A stretch of DNA of 64,000 nucleotides, from contig JABVXV010000003.1 of assembly GCA_013365325.1 (NCBI GenBank), positions 558,001 through 622,000 on the forward strand, written 5' to 3'. Source of the stretch: Dipetalonema caudispina (Eukaryota; Nematoda; Chromadorea; Rhabditida; Onchocercidae). The number at the start of each line of letters is the position of its first letter. The first letter of the stretch is position 1. The notes beneath the pieces were generated by a model. The model worked only from the letters and a program-made list of their open reading frames with translations, did no database searches and was not told the origin of the DNA. Of the stretch, positions 53,001-64,000 are shown piece by piece. Position numbers and translations under genes: made by a program.

Positions 53001-54263
53001 CATATACTTTGACTGTTATAGTCGATTACGTTTGTTCCCACAACAAATCCTATTCTGTGAAACAGAGAAACGATACCCACAGAACCATCAGTAAACATAA
53101 GCATCCAAAATCGTTACTTCACCAACATCAAGGAGATCACAGCATCTTTACTGCACAATGATTCATCTACCAGTTTCAGACTATCTATTATGCAAAAATG
53201 CATGAGAATCTTCTTATTACTAACATTAACTCACCGTTCATAGAATCCTTCAGCAATCTGAGCACCTGTCGGACCGTGCAAATGGCCAGCACCGGGTAAA
53301 AGAAGCAAAATGACTTCTTCAACAAAAAATAGAAGGAAAAATCCTACGCACGACAATAATTCAGCCAGAGGATATGATACGGAAAACCCATATTCTTCTT
53401 TCATCTACACAAATACCAATGATTAGTCGACACACAATTTCGAGCTAGTGCTTATTCTACACTGATGTCAAATGATGTTAATTATTGTAACAAAATGTAA
53501 GAATTTAAAAATGAGCATCTAGTAAAAATGAGGGTTTCAGGCGAATCGAAAATTCTCACTCTGAAGCAAAATTAGTTCCGAACTTATAGTTGTTAGATCA
53601 TGCAACTCAGCTTCCGAATAATTGGAAAATAACTCAATTCTACTTTTCTTTATGAAAAATGCAATTTGAAACGAAATAACCTCATGAAGATGCTCAGTGA
53701 GTTCCGGAAAGAGATGCAAAAAACACGTTGCGAAGAAAACACCACCGGAAAAACAAGTAAGTAAACACAGTACCAAGGAGACGTTTCGTTGTTTCGCGGA
53801 TGTAGATGCTGAGGCCGCGTGCTTGCGAAGAATTTTGAGCACCTGAAATCTTTAGAATTCCCGCGAAATCACAGTTGAAAGCTGGGAATTCTTGCAATTT
53901 TCAAAGCTTTGTCAGAATAACAATAACACCGTCCAGTACCTAACTTATTAGCTTTACGAATTCATTTTTCTTGCGTCAAAGTTAGTTACTTTTTGATACA
54001 AAAATTTTTAGAATTTCAAAACATTCTTTATCAAACGACTGTCAACACCACTGACGGCGAATCTGCAACTTACTAAATATTTACTTATGAGATAATAGAT
54101 GACATTTTACCTATCATTTTTACTCCTATGTAGTCATACAAATTCAGGCTAATGAAAAAGTTATACAAACAAAGTAGCATACTTTTACTGGTACCATCCC
54201 GGCACTAAAAGTAACAACAAACATCACAATCAGAAGAATAAATTTCAGCCAAGTTGGATTCAT
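50074..54263 (-). CDS. ZIP (SLC39) zinc transporter, ZIP1-3-like subfamily
   Basis: Membrane importer moving zinc or related divalent metals into the cytosol. Exons, 5' to 3': 54183-54263, 53681-53842, 53235-53404, 52305-52387, 52075-52183, 51704-51805, 50948-51125, 50399-50674, 50074-50244. All phases agree and give 443 residues. TM1 is in exon 1 (MNPTWLKFILLIVMF). Exon 2 carries the subfamily segment SGGVFFATCFLHLFPE. The metal-site helices are SFHSIIEGLAFGVQ (TM4) and LMIHKIIVAFSVGLQLG (TM5), matching ZIP1-3. The large cytoplasmic loop between TM3 and TM4 is Cys/His-rich (NHDADHCCHESVN, KTCLSCGPK), as in metal-sensing loops of the family, and longer than in human ZIP1. The C-terminus carries NHSHERPHG. 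It lies about 1.2 kb downstream of APRT on the same strand, too far to argue for an operon. Confidence 0.94.
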
Positions 54264-55496
54264 CGTCTCTTCCACCTATCATTTGAATGCAGCCATCAAA
54301 TCAACAAACTGCAAAATACTTCTTGCATTGAATTCTTCGCTACTTTACTGCTAATTTAAACACAAAGATTGAGCTTGGTTCAAATCACAATACAATTCTT
54401 GCTTGAATAAGAACAAAGTACAAAGGAGTCATAAAAGAACAAATATGAAATTCGATAAAATAATTATCGATGACAAATCAAAAGAACACGAAATAAGTGC
54501 CATGAAAAGACAAGAAATAAACACACTTAAAATCTATGCTATCTATGACATGATGACAATGTTGTGATGTTGTGCAATGGCAGTAAATGTAAGTGATATT
54601 GGTATGGTAAAATGTTTAGAATAAGAGAGAAGAGCGACAGTACCTGATTTTTTTTTACTAAGAAAAATGAGAGCAAAATCTTGCACAAGAAAAAAAAATT
54701 ACAATTTCTTCTAAATTTCTGGAAATATTGAATCCCAAAGCAACCAACACCTCCTATTTAATGGGCATAATTATTAGTAATAGTAACTGCAGTATGAATA
54801 ATAACAAATAGAAGACTTTAGTAAGTTTCTGACTAAAAACCAAAACATCTACTTGATCAAGGATAACAATATTGATTACTTACAACCTCCAAACTAGCAT
54901 CAGGACCAAAGTAATAGGATGCTAATGTTTCAATTACAATACTATAGTTATGTCCAATACCTAAAGATACAACAACAGAGAAGCATCATCTCAAAGTCGC
55001 TGATAATTGGAAACTACTTCCACTTAACCAGATACTGTTGGAAGAGATAAGAGAGAACATAAACGCGAGTAAGCGAGTGGTTGCATCATTTGTTCAAAAT
55101 TGAAGTACTATTTTTATCAGGAGACACACCTTTCACAGCAACTGTTGTCAACATTTTTTCCCACTCTGCTGCATCATACCACCCTCACCCTGTCAAACTC
55201 TTCCCTCTTTTAAGCTTTGCAATGATTTCACATTTCATTTAATAAAAACGATGTCATAAGATACCTCGAATGGATTTTAGACCTTCCCTTTGACCATAGT
55301 GTTGTTATAGGACAACATTACAAAAATATTTATTCCAAAATGAACAAGAATCGAAGAAAAAAATCTTCGGCGTCCATAAATGTGGGATGCAATAATTTAC
55401 AGTACAACAACAGCAGACAAAAAATTCGTCGATTGAAGCGAAACCTATGAATCGTTGGACAATTATTCAATTACATGAACAATCTATTAGTAACTT
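54264..55496. other. Intergenic region between APRT and the ZIP gene
   Basis: About 1.2 kb upstream of the ZIP start and downstream of the APRT stop. It should hold the ZIP promoter and the APRT 3' UTR. Only short frames without motifs were seen. Confidence 0.5.
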
Positions 55497-57089
55497 TTAT
55501 TCAGTTAAAGTGATAAAAGCATAAATAGGAATATGTTCTGGCATATGTTTTCGTGGCTCTAGATAAGCAAGCTCGATTAATGTGAACGCTCCAGCTACAT
55601 CACCACCAGCCTTTTCAAGCAATGATACAGCTGCTTTTAAACTACCACCCGTTGCTAAAAGATCGTCCACCAACAATATTTTTGAGCCCTGCTTGATTGC
55701 ATCTTCTTGTATCTCGATTATATCCTGCAGATTTATTAGAAGAATACTACGATTCCGTATGAATTCAACGAATTAAGAGTTAATTGTAGGTATATGGCAT
55801 CACCTTTGAGATAATGTAGGATTAAATAACTGAATGTTGCTCCACGATGTTATGATTACGAATGAGGTATAATCACAAACTTCAAACTAGTATGAATCCC
55901 ATTAGGATTATTTATTATGATCGAACACAGTCATATTCTGAAATGCTTACATACGAAATTCACAAGAAGTAAAACAACTAACTTCGCCATATTCTTTCTG
56001 ATAGACTTCTTTATATGTTTTTCCCGGCAATTTGCCCTTTTTTCTAATCGGAACAAAAGGCACTTTCAATATCATCGCGATTTGGGGACCAAATAAGAAA
56101 CCTGCACTGCGTATTCAAGGCATATAAAACTTTGTTTAAAAAAACACACAAGAAGCAAAGGCTTGGATCTTGATTGCAATTTATTTACTCATATCTCGAC
56201 TGTCATTTTATGAATAACTCTTTGAGAAAAAGTAGTTTTATCTGAATAAATTAATATGGATGAATATCCAAAATAGTGAAGTTGAAATGTTTTTACGGAA
56301 ACGTTGAAAGTGAATGTACTCACCACGAGCTTCCAAACCAGCAACTGCATCTATTTTGACTGGTATTTCAACACGAGCATGATCAGCTATCGCTGCATAC
56401 AATTCTTCGAGCAACAGTGGATAGCGCATTAATACCATCACATCTCTGCAAACAATTCTCTTTAATCACCAAAAAGAAGAAGCGAGAAGAGGTCCACAAT
56501 GTAATTAGTGTCATGAGATTTCAATACATGAAATGGCTGTAGCTGTAAAATAGCAGAAACCAAGGCTGTCCAATAAAATCTAAATAAGGCACGGTAGTGA
56601 ATCACGTTAGCACCATCTGCTAAACCGCACGCTGCTTGAAATTCGCCATAACTTTTTATCTGCAATAGTTGTCAAGTAACTAGGCTCATATGTGATTTGT
56701 TTTCCACGATTTAATGATCCTCATGGGATCATGGGGTTTAGTTTTTTGGTGCTGAAATTTTCGTAAGATGTCCTAATCGTTTTAGTCTCAAAACATTTTT
56801 TGCCCTCTGAAACAAATACAGATTACATCAGAATTGGAAACAAACTAACCATGTTAAATTACACTATCATTATAAAACAACTACCAACGTAGTCAAAGAA
56901 TTTTTTTGCAAACTAACAGTTCATCCCTCCACCAACTATTTTAAAAAGTAAAAGAGAAATATCTTACATAAATTTGATCCCTGGCTTTGGAAAATCCGGA
57001 AAAACTCGCAATTTTGATCCAACTTCTTCCTTGAGACATTTTAGCTCACGTTTACTTTTTGACGGTATTATATCCGTTTGATTATTCAT
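55497..57089 (-). CDS. aprt-1: Adenine phosphoribosyltransferase
   Basis: Cytosolic purine-salvage enzyme: adenine plus PRPP gives AMP plus pyrophosphate. Exons 56968-57089, 56324-56445, 55983-56101 and 55497-55724 join in phase to 196 residues (human APRT has 180). Conserved blocks are VFPDFPKPGIKF, IDAVAGLEARGFLFGPQIA, VPIRKKGKLPGKTYKEVYQ with EYG, and the PRPP-binding loop ILLVDDLLATGGSL. The start at 57089 gives MNNQTDIIPSKSKRELKCLK; an acceptor (aaattcag) lies about 25 bases upstream, suggesting trans-splicing. It is head-to-head with NOP58 across about 517 bp. Filarial parasites are reported to lack de novo purine synthesis, which would make salvage enzymes like this important; that is general knowledge and is not shown here. 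Confidence 0.96.
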
Positions 57090-57606
57090 AAGGCATAAAT
57101 CTTCCTCTTGTAAACCTGAATTTCTCAGTGTTATTATAATTGCCTGTATGGAAATGGCGGTAATTCACTTATGGAAGAATATCAAAATACGAGATCAAAT
57201 GCTACTGAGCTAATCGCTCATTTCTTTCTTAATGGTGGCTGCTCTACTAACTTTCTGAGACATCTCCAACGTCCACTCATTGGCAGACTTCTGAGTACGT
57301 AATACCCGTACTTTCGCTCCCCACCCAAACTATTTGTCTTCCTCCATCTTACACACTGCGACATTCTATGAGCTTGTTGTACAACAGACCACGCGATATT
57401 TCACGGCCGGTTGAATATCTTCCCTCGTTGTAGTGACATGATAGGACAGGTCGGCGATATGGAGAGGGAAGTAGTATCGCGTCGGATTTGCTGTACACCT
57501 TTGACCCTTATTGAGGTAGCAGGAAATGGTTTATGTTGACGTATTATCCAATATTTGTGAGCCTATCAAACGTTGTCTATGTCATAATATTTATTGCAGG
57601 TGAAGA
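57090..57606. promoter_or_regulatory. Shared upstream region of APRT (-) and NOP58 (+)
   Basis: 517 bases separate the two divergent start codons, so both promoters must be here or in upstream exons. The middle is locally less AT-rich than its surroundings (about 57240-57500). A bidirectional promoter is an inference from geometry only; no specific factor site was recognised. Confidence 0.45.
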
Positions 57607-60600
57607 ATGTTGGTGCTGTTCGAGACACCCGCAGGATATGCTTTGTTCAAGGTTACAGTTTATACTGACTAGAATAAGATGAGCTTGTACGTATGACATT
57701 ATTAGGTTATTAGACTGGAAATTGAGATCTTGAGAGTTCTCAATTGCTATTTGACATGTCGACTTCACATAGATATAGGTGAAAACTGTAATATTTCAGT
57801 TGTTGGATGAAAAGAAGTTGGAGAATGTGGACAATATTTGGGATGAGTGTTCGACACCAGAAAAGGCGCAGAGAATGTGAGTCCCACAGTTAATGTTTAT
57901 GAGACAGATATGATTAGATGAATATGAGTGAGAGGTTAGGTACACTCGTGATTTGCGCAAACTCGGACATAACTGTTCAAGGCTTCTCTTTATCTTTTTA
58001 CAGCTCAGTTTTATTCATCTTCGCTACTGCAGAAACTAGACAACAGAATGTTGCAAAAAGTACTGATTGTAATATTGGAATAGTTACGAGCAGTTTTGGT
58101 AGATTCATGTCGTCTACTAAACTTTTTGTTGAGTTGCAGGTTGCAATTGATTTCTTTCAAAAAGTTCAAAGATACAGCGGAAGCAGTAGAAAATGCTACT
58201 CGTTTGGCGGAGGGAAAGTTAACTAAGACACTGAAAAAAGCTTTGAAGGGAAAATTACAGAAGGGTGAAGAACTTGCTGTTGGTGAGGTGAAACTAGGAA
58301 ATATGATCAAGGTGAGTATTTAATTAATTCTACTCAACATTTTCGATAATAATATAATTCAGACAAGTAACTCAGGAATATCCCGGAGTTTATTGTATTT
58401 TAGACAAGAATACGACTAACTTTTGCGCAGTTGATGGTTACTTTATCTTTTTATTACGGTAACAGTTCCTTGCCTTATTGTAATTGTGGTTGAAGACATT
58501 CTGCTAACCACAATAGTTTGAAGAGAAGCAGTTTCTCGTCACATGTAGTCATTTTCATTGGTGTGTTGTTGGTTTTGTAGGCATTTTGGGAAAAAAAAAG
58601 TACCATCTTTTGTTAAAGAGTGAAAGGCTTCAGGTGTATAATGAAAACAAGTAATTTTAGGAGAAATTCGACGTATCATGTGTTTATAATACAGCGACTC
58701 AGGAACTTATGCGTAGTATTCGAGCAAACTTGGACAGTTTGCTAAATGAGCACAAACAAGAGCTACACGCTATGAATCTCGCTGTGGCCCATTCGTTGGG
58801 TCGATATAGAGTGAAGATTAATTTATTTATAAATATAGCGCCAATCTGTTGCTGATAGATCTGAGAGATATATGGAGTTTTCTGAATTTATCCATATAGA
58901 GATTAGTCGTTATACAGCATGAAGAATTCGAAAAGAAGTTCTGTATATAGGTAGCATATGATTCAAGGAAACTGAGTATTAAAATGTTTTCTGGCTTTGT
59001 TCCTAGAAATTCGAAATTTTTCAGGTTAAGTTTAATCCTGAGAAAATTGACACGATGATTGTGCAAGCAGTGTCTTTGCTTGATGACCTCGATAAAGAAA
59101 TTAACAATTACGTGATGAGGTTTGATTTGTCACTTACGAAAATACTGCAGAATTAATTTTGCTTAACAACTCTATCAAATCTCAATCTAACCTGCTTCAG
59201 ATGTCGCGAGTGGTATGGCTGGCATTTTCCAGAATTGAGTAAAATAATTCAAGATCACCAGGCTTATACAAAGGTATGTAAGTAGATTTCTGGCAACATC
59301 TGCTTTTTAATCTAAAATGTTGTGGGATTCGTGTAATTTTATTTTGGTTCAGACTGTGAAAGCTATGGGAATGAGATCAAATGCTGCAAATTGTGATTTA
59401 TCAGATATATTGCCACCAGAGCTGGAAGCACGTGTTAAAGAAGAAGCAGAAATTAGTATGGGGACTGATATATCCGATTCAGATACGTTGCACATAAGTG
59501 GATTATGTGAACAGGTTTCAAATTCATTGTGGACTAGTGAATTTGCTTATCATGTAGTAAATAGTTGCCCAAACATCTTTCTGTAATGAGATGAAAGTAG
59601 TTGATATTTGTTGGTAATAACTACCTTTTTAGATAATTGAATTGACGAAGTACCGTTCTGAGCTGGCGGATTACTTGAAGAATCGAATGATGGTGCTTGC
59701 ACCGAATCTTACTATTTTACTTGGTGAATTGGTTGGTGCTAGGTTAATTTCCCATGCTGGTTCACTGGTGAGCCTTGCAAAATATCCAGCATCTACGGTA
59801 CAGATATTGGGTGCGGAAAAAGCACTCTTTCGAGCGCTGAAAACGAAACGAGATACTCCTAAATATGGCCTCATTTATCACGCACAACTTATTGGTCAAG
59901 CTAGTACAAAAATCAAGGGAAAGGTAACGTGGTTTTATATATGTGATTTTCGAATGGAATGTTTTATTGCGTTACTGATTATCTCTCATTCCAAGCTAAT
60001 TGTTAGGTAGCTCGTAAACTGGCCGCAAAAGTATCGCTAGCGACTCGAATAGATGCACTTGCGGATGAGTCACTGGGAACTGAGCCTGGAGAAAAAAGTC
60101 GAGCTTATATCGAGACATTTATTCGGATGGAGCAGGAACGGGGACCAAAAAGAATAACAGGGAGACCTGCTCAACATGACGCTTATACATATAAGAGGTG
60201 ACTTAAGCTACTTTTTGTCACCCAATATTGGAGGCTATGTTTTTCTTCTCTTCTAGAAGAATGTATGCTACTTTTATAAATTTTATATGAATAATTATTT
60301 CTTTTATGCGGTATGATAGAAGTGAAAGTTCTTGAAGTGTTCGCTTCTCTTATACATTTTTTTCTAAGCCTATTTTCATGGTCTTTTGCAGGAATTATCG
60401 TTTTTTTTCCCACATTCAGTTTCAAGATACCCATCAGTTCTTATCGTAAATTCAGGGGTTTCCCAATTTTACGTGTTTTTAGTACTACAACTCGATACGA
60501 TCCCAGTGCAGACTCAACAGTAAAAAGTTCTAAGAAACGAAAATTTTCTGAAAGCAGTAGTGTTGGTAGTGGTAGAAGTCCTGCTACCATGAACGAGGAT

Positions 60601-61188
60601 GAAAATAGGAGGATTAATAAAGACGGCCAACCGCAAAAAAAACACAGGAAAAAGAAGGTATGACATGTTTCAATGTTTGTCCTTTTTAAAATAATGTTTC
60701 CTTGCATGAAATTGTCAAAGGTCTTAAACTGACAATTATTTTAGATGCATAATATTCCGTTTTGAATAAGTTCGTACTTTGGAAATGTCTCGATATTTTT
60801 AGCAGGATCTAGTTTATTAAGTTCATTATCAGTTTGTCTTGCGCTGCACTAGCGTCATTAATTTGCTTGGAGCTTGGTGCATTTTAATCTGAAATTAGAC
60901 TTGGAGTCGGGCTTTATTTTTTTTTTTACAAGTAATTAATTGTTGACATTATCATAACAATCAATTAATATACCAAATACCCAAATTGGGCATTATTCTT
61001 AATCAGGATCTAGATGTAAATGAATCAGTCATCGGTGTGGTGTATCCTTAGAACATAAGAAACATAAGTGGAAATTGAGAAATGATATGGAATCGAAGCT
61101 ACCGATGGCTAACTTTGAAATAAGTAAAATGTATTCCCATGTTTTTTTTTTTTTTTTTTTTCAGATTAAGGAAGAAGGTAACGAATAA
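57607..61188 (+). CDS. NOP58: NOP58, core protein of box C/D snoRNPs
   Basis: Nucleolar scaffold that pairs with NOP56, fibrillarin and 15.5K for 2'-O-methylation and pre-rRNA processing. Exons 57607-57651, 57800-57876, 58140-58311, 58661-58810, 59025-59119, 59201-59273, 59353-59514, 59633-59923, 60007-60197, 60483-60657 and 61165-61188 agree in phase and give 484 residues, slightly shorter than human NOP58 (529) because the basic tail is short. The start is [15 protein letters not shown]. Then follow the coiled-coil region ([31 protein letters not shown]) and the Nop domain ([66 protein letters not shown]). The C-terminal tail is Lys-rich (KKHRKKK) and the last exon has only seven codons plus stop, after a run of about 20 T. 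NOP56 is a paralog; the [12 protein letters not shown] start favours NOP58. Confidence 0.96.
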
Positions 61189-61940
61189 AAGTTGTTGGAG
61201 CATTCAGCCTACCACTATCACTTATCGAATACAATTACGCCTTCGTTGCTCTGTGTGAAACAAATTTCTGTGTAGCCAATAAATTTTCTATCCTCGGGGA
61301 ATGTAGCGAATTTATCATGTTTCTGTAAGGGAAGATTCATAGAATAATGAAATTTTTTAAGTCATCCTGATGGCTCAGATTCATCTGGCTTAATTGCCTT
61401 TCATAAGGCTATACAATCTCTCTGTTTGTTATTCCTTGTTATTTGTTTGTTGTAAGTTTTAAAGTTCGATAAAGTTGGATTTTTTCCTACATCTCTTGGC
61501 TTTTTATGTTCACACGACTAGTCCACCGTCATACAGCAGTCAGTTTTTCAGATCCACTTATAATCTTAGCTCACTATCACTTTTTCCTTTGTATTTTGTA
61601 CTGATTTCAGTTCTTATTTTCAAAACTACAAAGTTTTATTCCTACAGCTCTTTCGAAAATATGGTTCATAGTTAGCCTCGAAACGAGATCTAAGATCAAG
61701 AAGTTTAAAGTTTCTTTGTGAAGTTTATCAGAATTAATGAGTGCACAAAAAGTATTGGGACGCCGATGATCTCGTGGTGAACTGGATTTTACATATATAA
61801 TAATATAAGGTCCTATGAGGGATTTCGTAAATTTGGTGTCGATAACCAGTCGTCATGGACGTAACTACTGTTCTCTCCTTAATAACTGTTAGATATCTAT
61901 AAAGAGAATTTAAAAACATATCAATTTCAGATGACAGGGA
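61189..61940. other. Intergenic region between NOP58 and the POGLUT gene
   Basis: 752 bases on the same strand as both neighbours. It holds the NOP58 3' UTR. A tcaatttcag acceptor ends at 61930, ten bases before the next ATG, and is a likely trans-splice site. The spacing is long for an operon but does not exclude one. Confidence 0.55.
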
Positions 61941-64000
61941 ATGCTTTGTTACTTTTTACTTATCTCTGGTTTGTTCATTTTGTCATTCACTGAAAAAGTT
62001 GAAGATGCTTTGTGTTTCGGTACACTCAAACTTGATTTACCAGTTCGATATTTGCATATACAACTACGTTATGGTGAAATGAATGTTACGGAATCTATAG
62101 GCCCTTTGAAAATATCAATTCTAGGGTCTTGTCGTCATCGGTTAGTTTTTCACTGGAACAAGCTTTGTTTTTTGGAATTGTCACTCAAAATACTGTTTTT
62201 ATTATCAACAACTTTCGCTATAATTTTACTCAAGATGTTGTGGAGTATTGTAGATTCCAGTTACTTGACTATCATGACGGTTCATATGTGTTACGATTAC
62301 GATTATGGTCTTCTTGTCTACAGATGGTTGTAAATATTCATACTCCGGATGGTGTTCCATTGTGTGACTCCCCAAATGTGATCAAGAAAGGTTTGGTGAT
62401 CATTAATGTAATCCTGTCGTAAACTTGCATGCATACACAGATGGAATCTTACGTTTGATTTCTGTCTTTTGCGAAATGTTGTTGAATATACGGTATCGGA
62501 ACACATTACAGTCCTCTAATAGTTTTGATGTTATTTAGCTGATGGAAGTTTGCTCTATTCGGAATACTGTGATTGTCCGAAAAAGATCGTTTCGCGGTGG
62601 ATGCAAGAAGCTGGTTGCACATCACAACATTCACAGCTTGACAGTGATTTGAGTCAGTGGTCTACGATTAATTTTGAAGAAGTATTAACGATAGTGAAAA
62701 AGAAATGGGCAAGTCCGCAGAATCGCTACAGCAGTGCATTATGCCATTATCAAATCATTGAAAACAACGTAAACGTTTCTAAGTAATTGATTGTGTTATA
62801 GGCTTTCTCGTTATATTATCTGATTTTCGACTGCTGAAGCTGTTTCTGTTATACAGTTTGAACTAAATTTGGACAGATCTTTGATCTTGTGTGACTGGAC
62901 AGTTTTTCTTACCAATACTGTTCAGATGATACTGTTCACTTATACTGCTTTATTACTAGCACGCCAATGAAACAGTGGTTTTATGGAAGAAAATATAATA
63001 ACCCGGTTTATTCATATTTTAAAATGAGCTGTTTATCTTTAGTTGTATAGACGATGTTTTGGAGAATATACGGGTTTTCGGATATTTGTTGATGCGACAT
63101 TCACGTCATTGATGAGAAAAATGTATTTGCCAAATACTGAATTTATATTCAATCTCGGCGATTGGCCGCTGGTAAAAGCGGGAAATGACCTCGTTCCGAT
63201 GATTAGCTGGTGTGGTTCCAGAGGTATAATGCTGATGTATTTAGTTAAAATAATTCTGATCACAGAGAATTTGACAAAATGAATAATGGAAAAGATATGC
63301 TCAGCAGGAACATGTCGATCAACATAGGTTCATGATCCTGCTACTCAATCCTTAATCCCATGTTTAATTAAATTTGCAAAAACCATTGCACTTTTTAAAA
63401 AATCAATGCATAACATATGATTTAAGATACCGTGGATATCGTAGTGCCAACGTATGAGTTAATGAAGTCAATAATTGACTCTATGGAGTCAGTAACACTG
63501 GACATACATTCTGTAAGGGGTGAAAAATATTACAGATGGCGACAAAAAAAAGATAAAGCTGTATTCCGAGGTCGAGATTCCAGTGAGGTAGCTATTTCCT
63601 TTCAAATGTAAATTATCTTGCAACTATTTCGAAATTTACGAGATCGATTCTAAAAAAATAATGGAAAATTCAGCCATTCTATCCATACATCTCAACAATG
63701 TGAATATTGTCAGCTCATTTTAGAGTAAATAAAAAGGTCTTCATTACAGTTGCGACTTAAAATAGCGAAATTATCAAGATTACATCCTAACCTTCTGGAT
63801 GCAGGAATCACGCACTATTTCTTCTTCAATGAAACCCAGCATACGCCAATAGTTGAAACGATGTCATTTTCAGATTTCTTCAAGGTGCTTTATTCATATA
63901 ATGTTTATATGACATATATCATTTAGAAATAATTCTTGCAAATAAAGTAAAAAATGAGTGGAATTTCAGTATAAATTTGTACTAAGCATTGATGGAACAG
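61941..64000 (+). CDS. POGLUT2: Protein O-glucosyltransferase 2/3 (KDELC family), 5' part
   Basis: ER-resident glycosyltransferase that adds glucose to EGF repeats of Notch-type proteins. Exons 61941-62140, 62254-62390, 62539-62768, 63043-63223, 63427-63587, 63750-63884 and 63970 to the window edge agree in phase. The start MLCYFLLISGLFILS is a signal peptide. A filamin-type N-terminal domain follows (LPVRYLHIQL, FQLLDYHDGSYVLRLRLW), then the linker YSEYCDCPKKIVSRW, as in KDELC1/2. The CAP10 catalytic domain begins with GEYTGFRIFVDA, FNLGDWPL, PMISWCGS, DIVVPTYELM, AVFRGRDSSE, LSRLHPNLLDAGIT and reaches LSIDGT at the edge. The 3' half, including the expected ER-retrieval tail, lies outside. 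The filamin domain separates it from POGLUT1/Rumi; assignment between POGLUT2 and POGLUT3 is not possible from one invertebrate copy. Confidence 0.94.

Noticed and set aside
56462..56665. 67-codon minus-strand open frame with a good acceptor inside APRT intron 1
   Set aside because: Joining it to APRT exon 1 through that acceptor creates an immediate stop, and the four-exon APRT is complete without it.
57877..58139. NOP58 intron 2 considered as a host of a C/D snoRNA
   Set aside because: TGATGA-like and CTGA-like words occur but no flanking terminal stem or proper spacing.
58480..58512. 8-bp stem-loop in a NOP58 intron, considered as an intronic snoRNA
   Set aside because: No matching C/D or H/ACA boxes in the right order.

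Overview
This window looks like nuclear DNA from a filarial (onchocercid) nematode. It is very AT-rich. Its protein-coding genes are split into many small exons with nematode-type acceptors (runs of T then TTTCAG). Several first ATGs sit a few bases after such an acceptor, as expected for spliced-leader trans-splicing. All eight recognised families have clear metazoan orthologs. The filarial assignment is inferred from base composition and protein style, not from a species-diagnostic marker.

Layout on the + strand: the last exon of FEN1 (80-269); a complete ERdj5/DNAJC10 gene (dnj-27-like, 3193-8913); a long gene with four PDZ domains of the IL-16/PDZD2 type (28315-48772, with a 7.65 kb intron that holds a well-supported extra exon); NOP58 (57607-61188); and the 5' part of a POGLUT2/3 (KDELC) protein O-glucosyltransferase that runs off the right edge (61941-64000). 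On the - strand: TMEM94 (18476-10259), ribosomal protein eL31 (20004-18939), a ZIP/SLC39 zinc transporter (54263-50074) and adenine phosphoribosyltransferase (57089-55497). eL31 and TMEM94 lie on the same strand only 462 bp apart, an operon-like spacing. APRT and NOP58 are head-to-head across about 0.5 kb.

Functional themes: ER protein folding and modification (ERdj5 disulfide reductase with a KTEL tail, the POGLUT/KDELC enzyme, and the ER-resident TMEM94 ion-pump relative), ribosome production (eL31, NOP58), DNA replication and repair (FEN1), purine salvage (APRT), zinc transport (ZIP) and PDZ scaffolding. I rebuilt intron phases for most genes. The ERdj5, eL31, ZIP, APRT and NOP58 models are complete and phase-consistent from ATG to stop; the POGLUT and PDZ models are phase-consistent over most of their exons.

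The most unusual non-coding signals are two near-perfect hairpins inside introns (12682-12740 and 37909-37990). I also report a probable GC-AG intron, a symmetric phase-1 cassette or alternative first exon (40335-40448), and a few short tandem duplications. I saw no CRISPR array, transposase gene, tRNA or rRNA gene, and no convincing bacterial or Wolbachia insertion.
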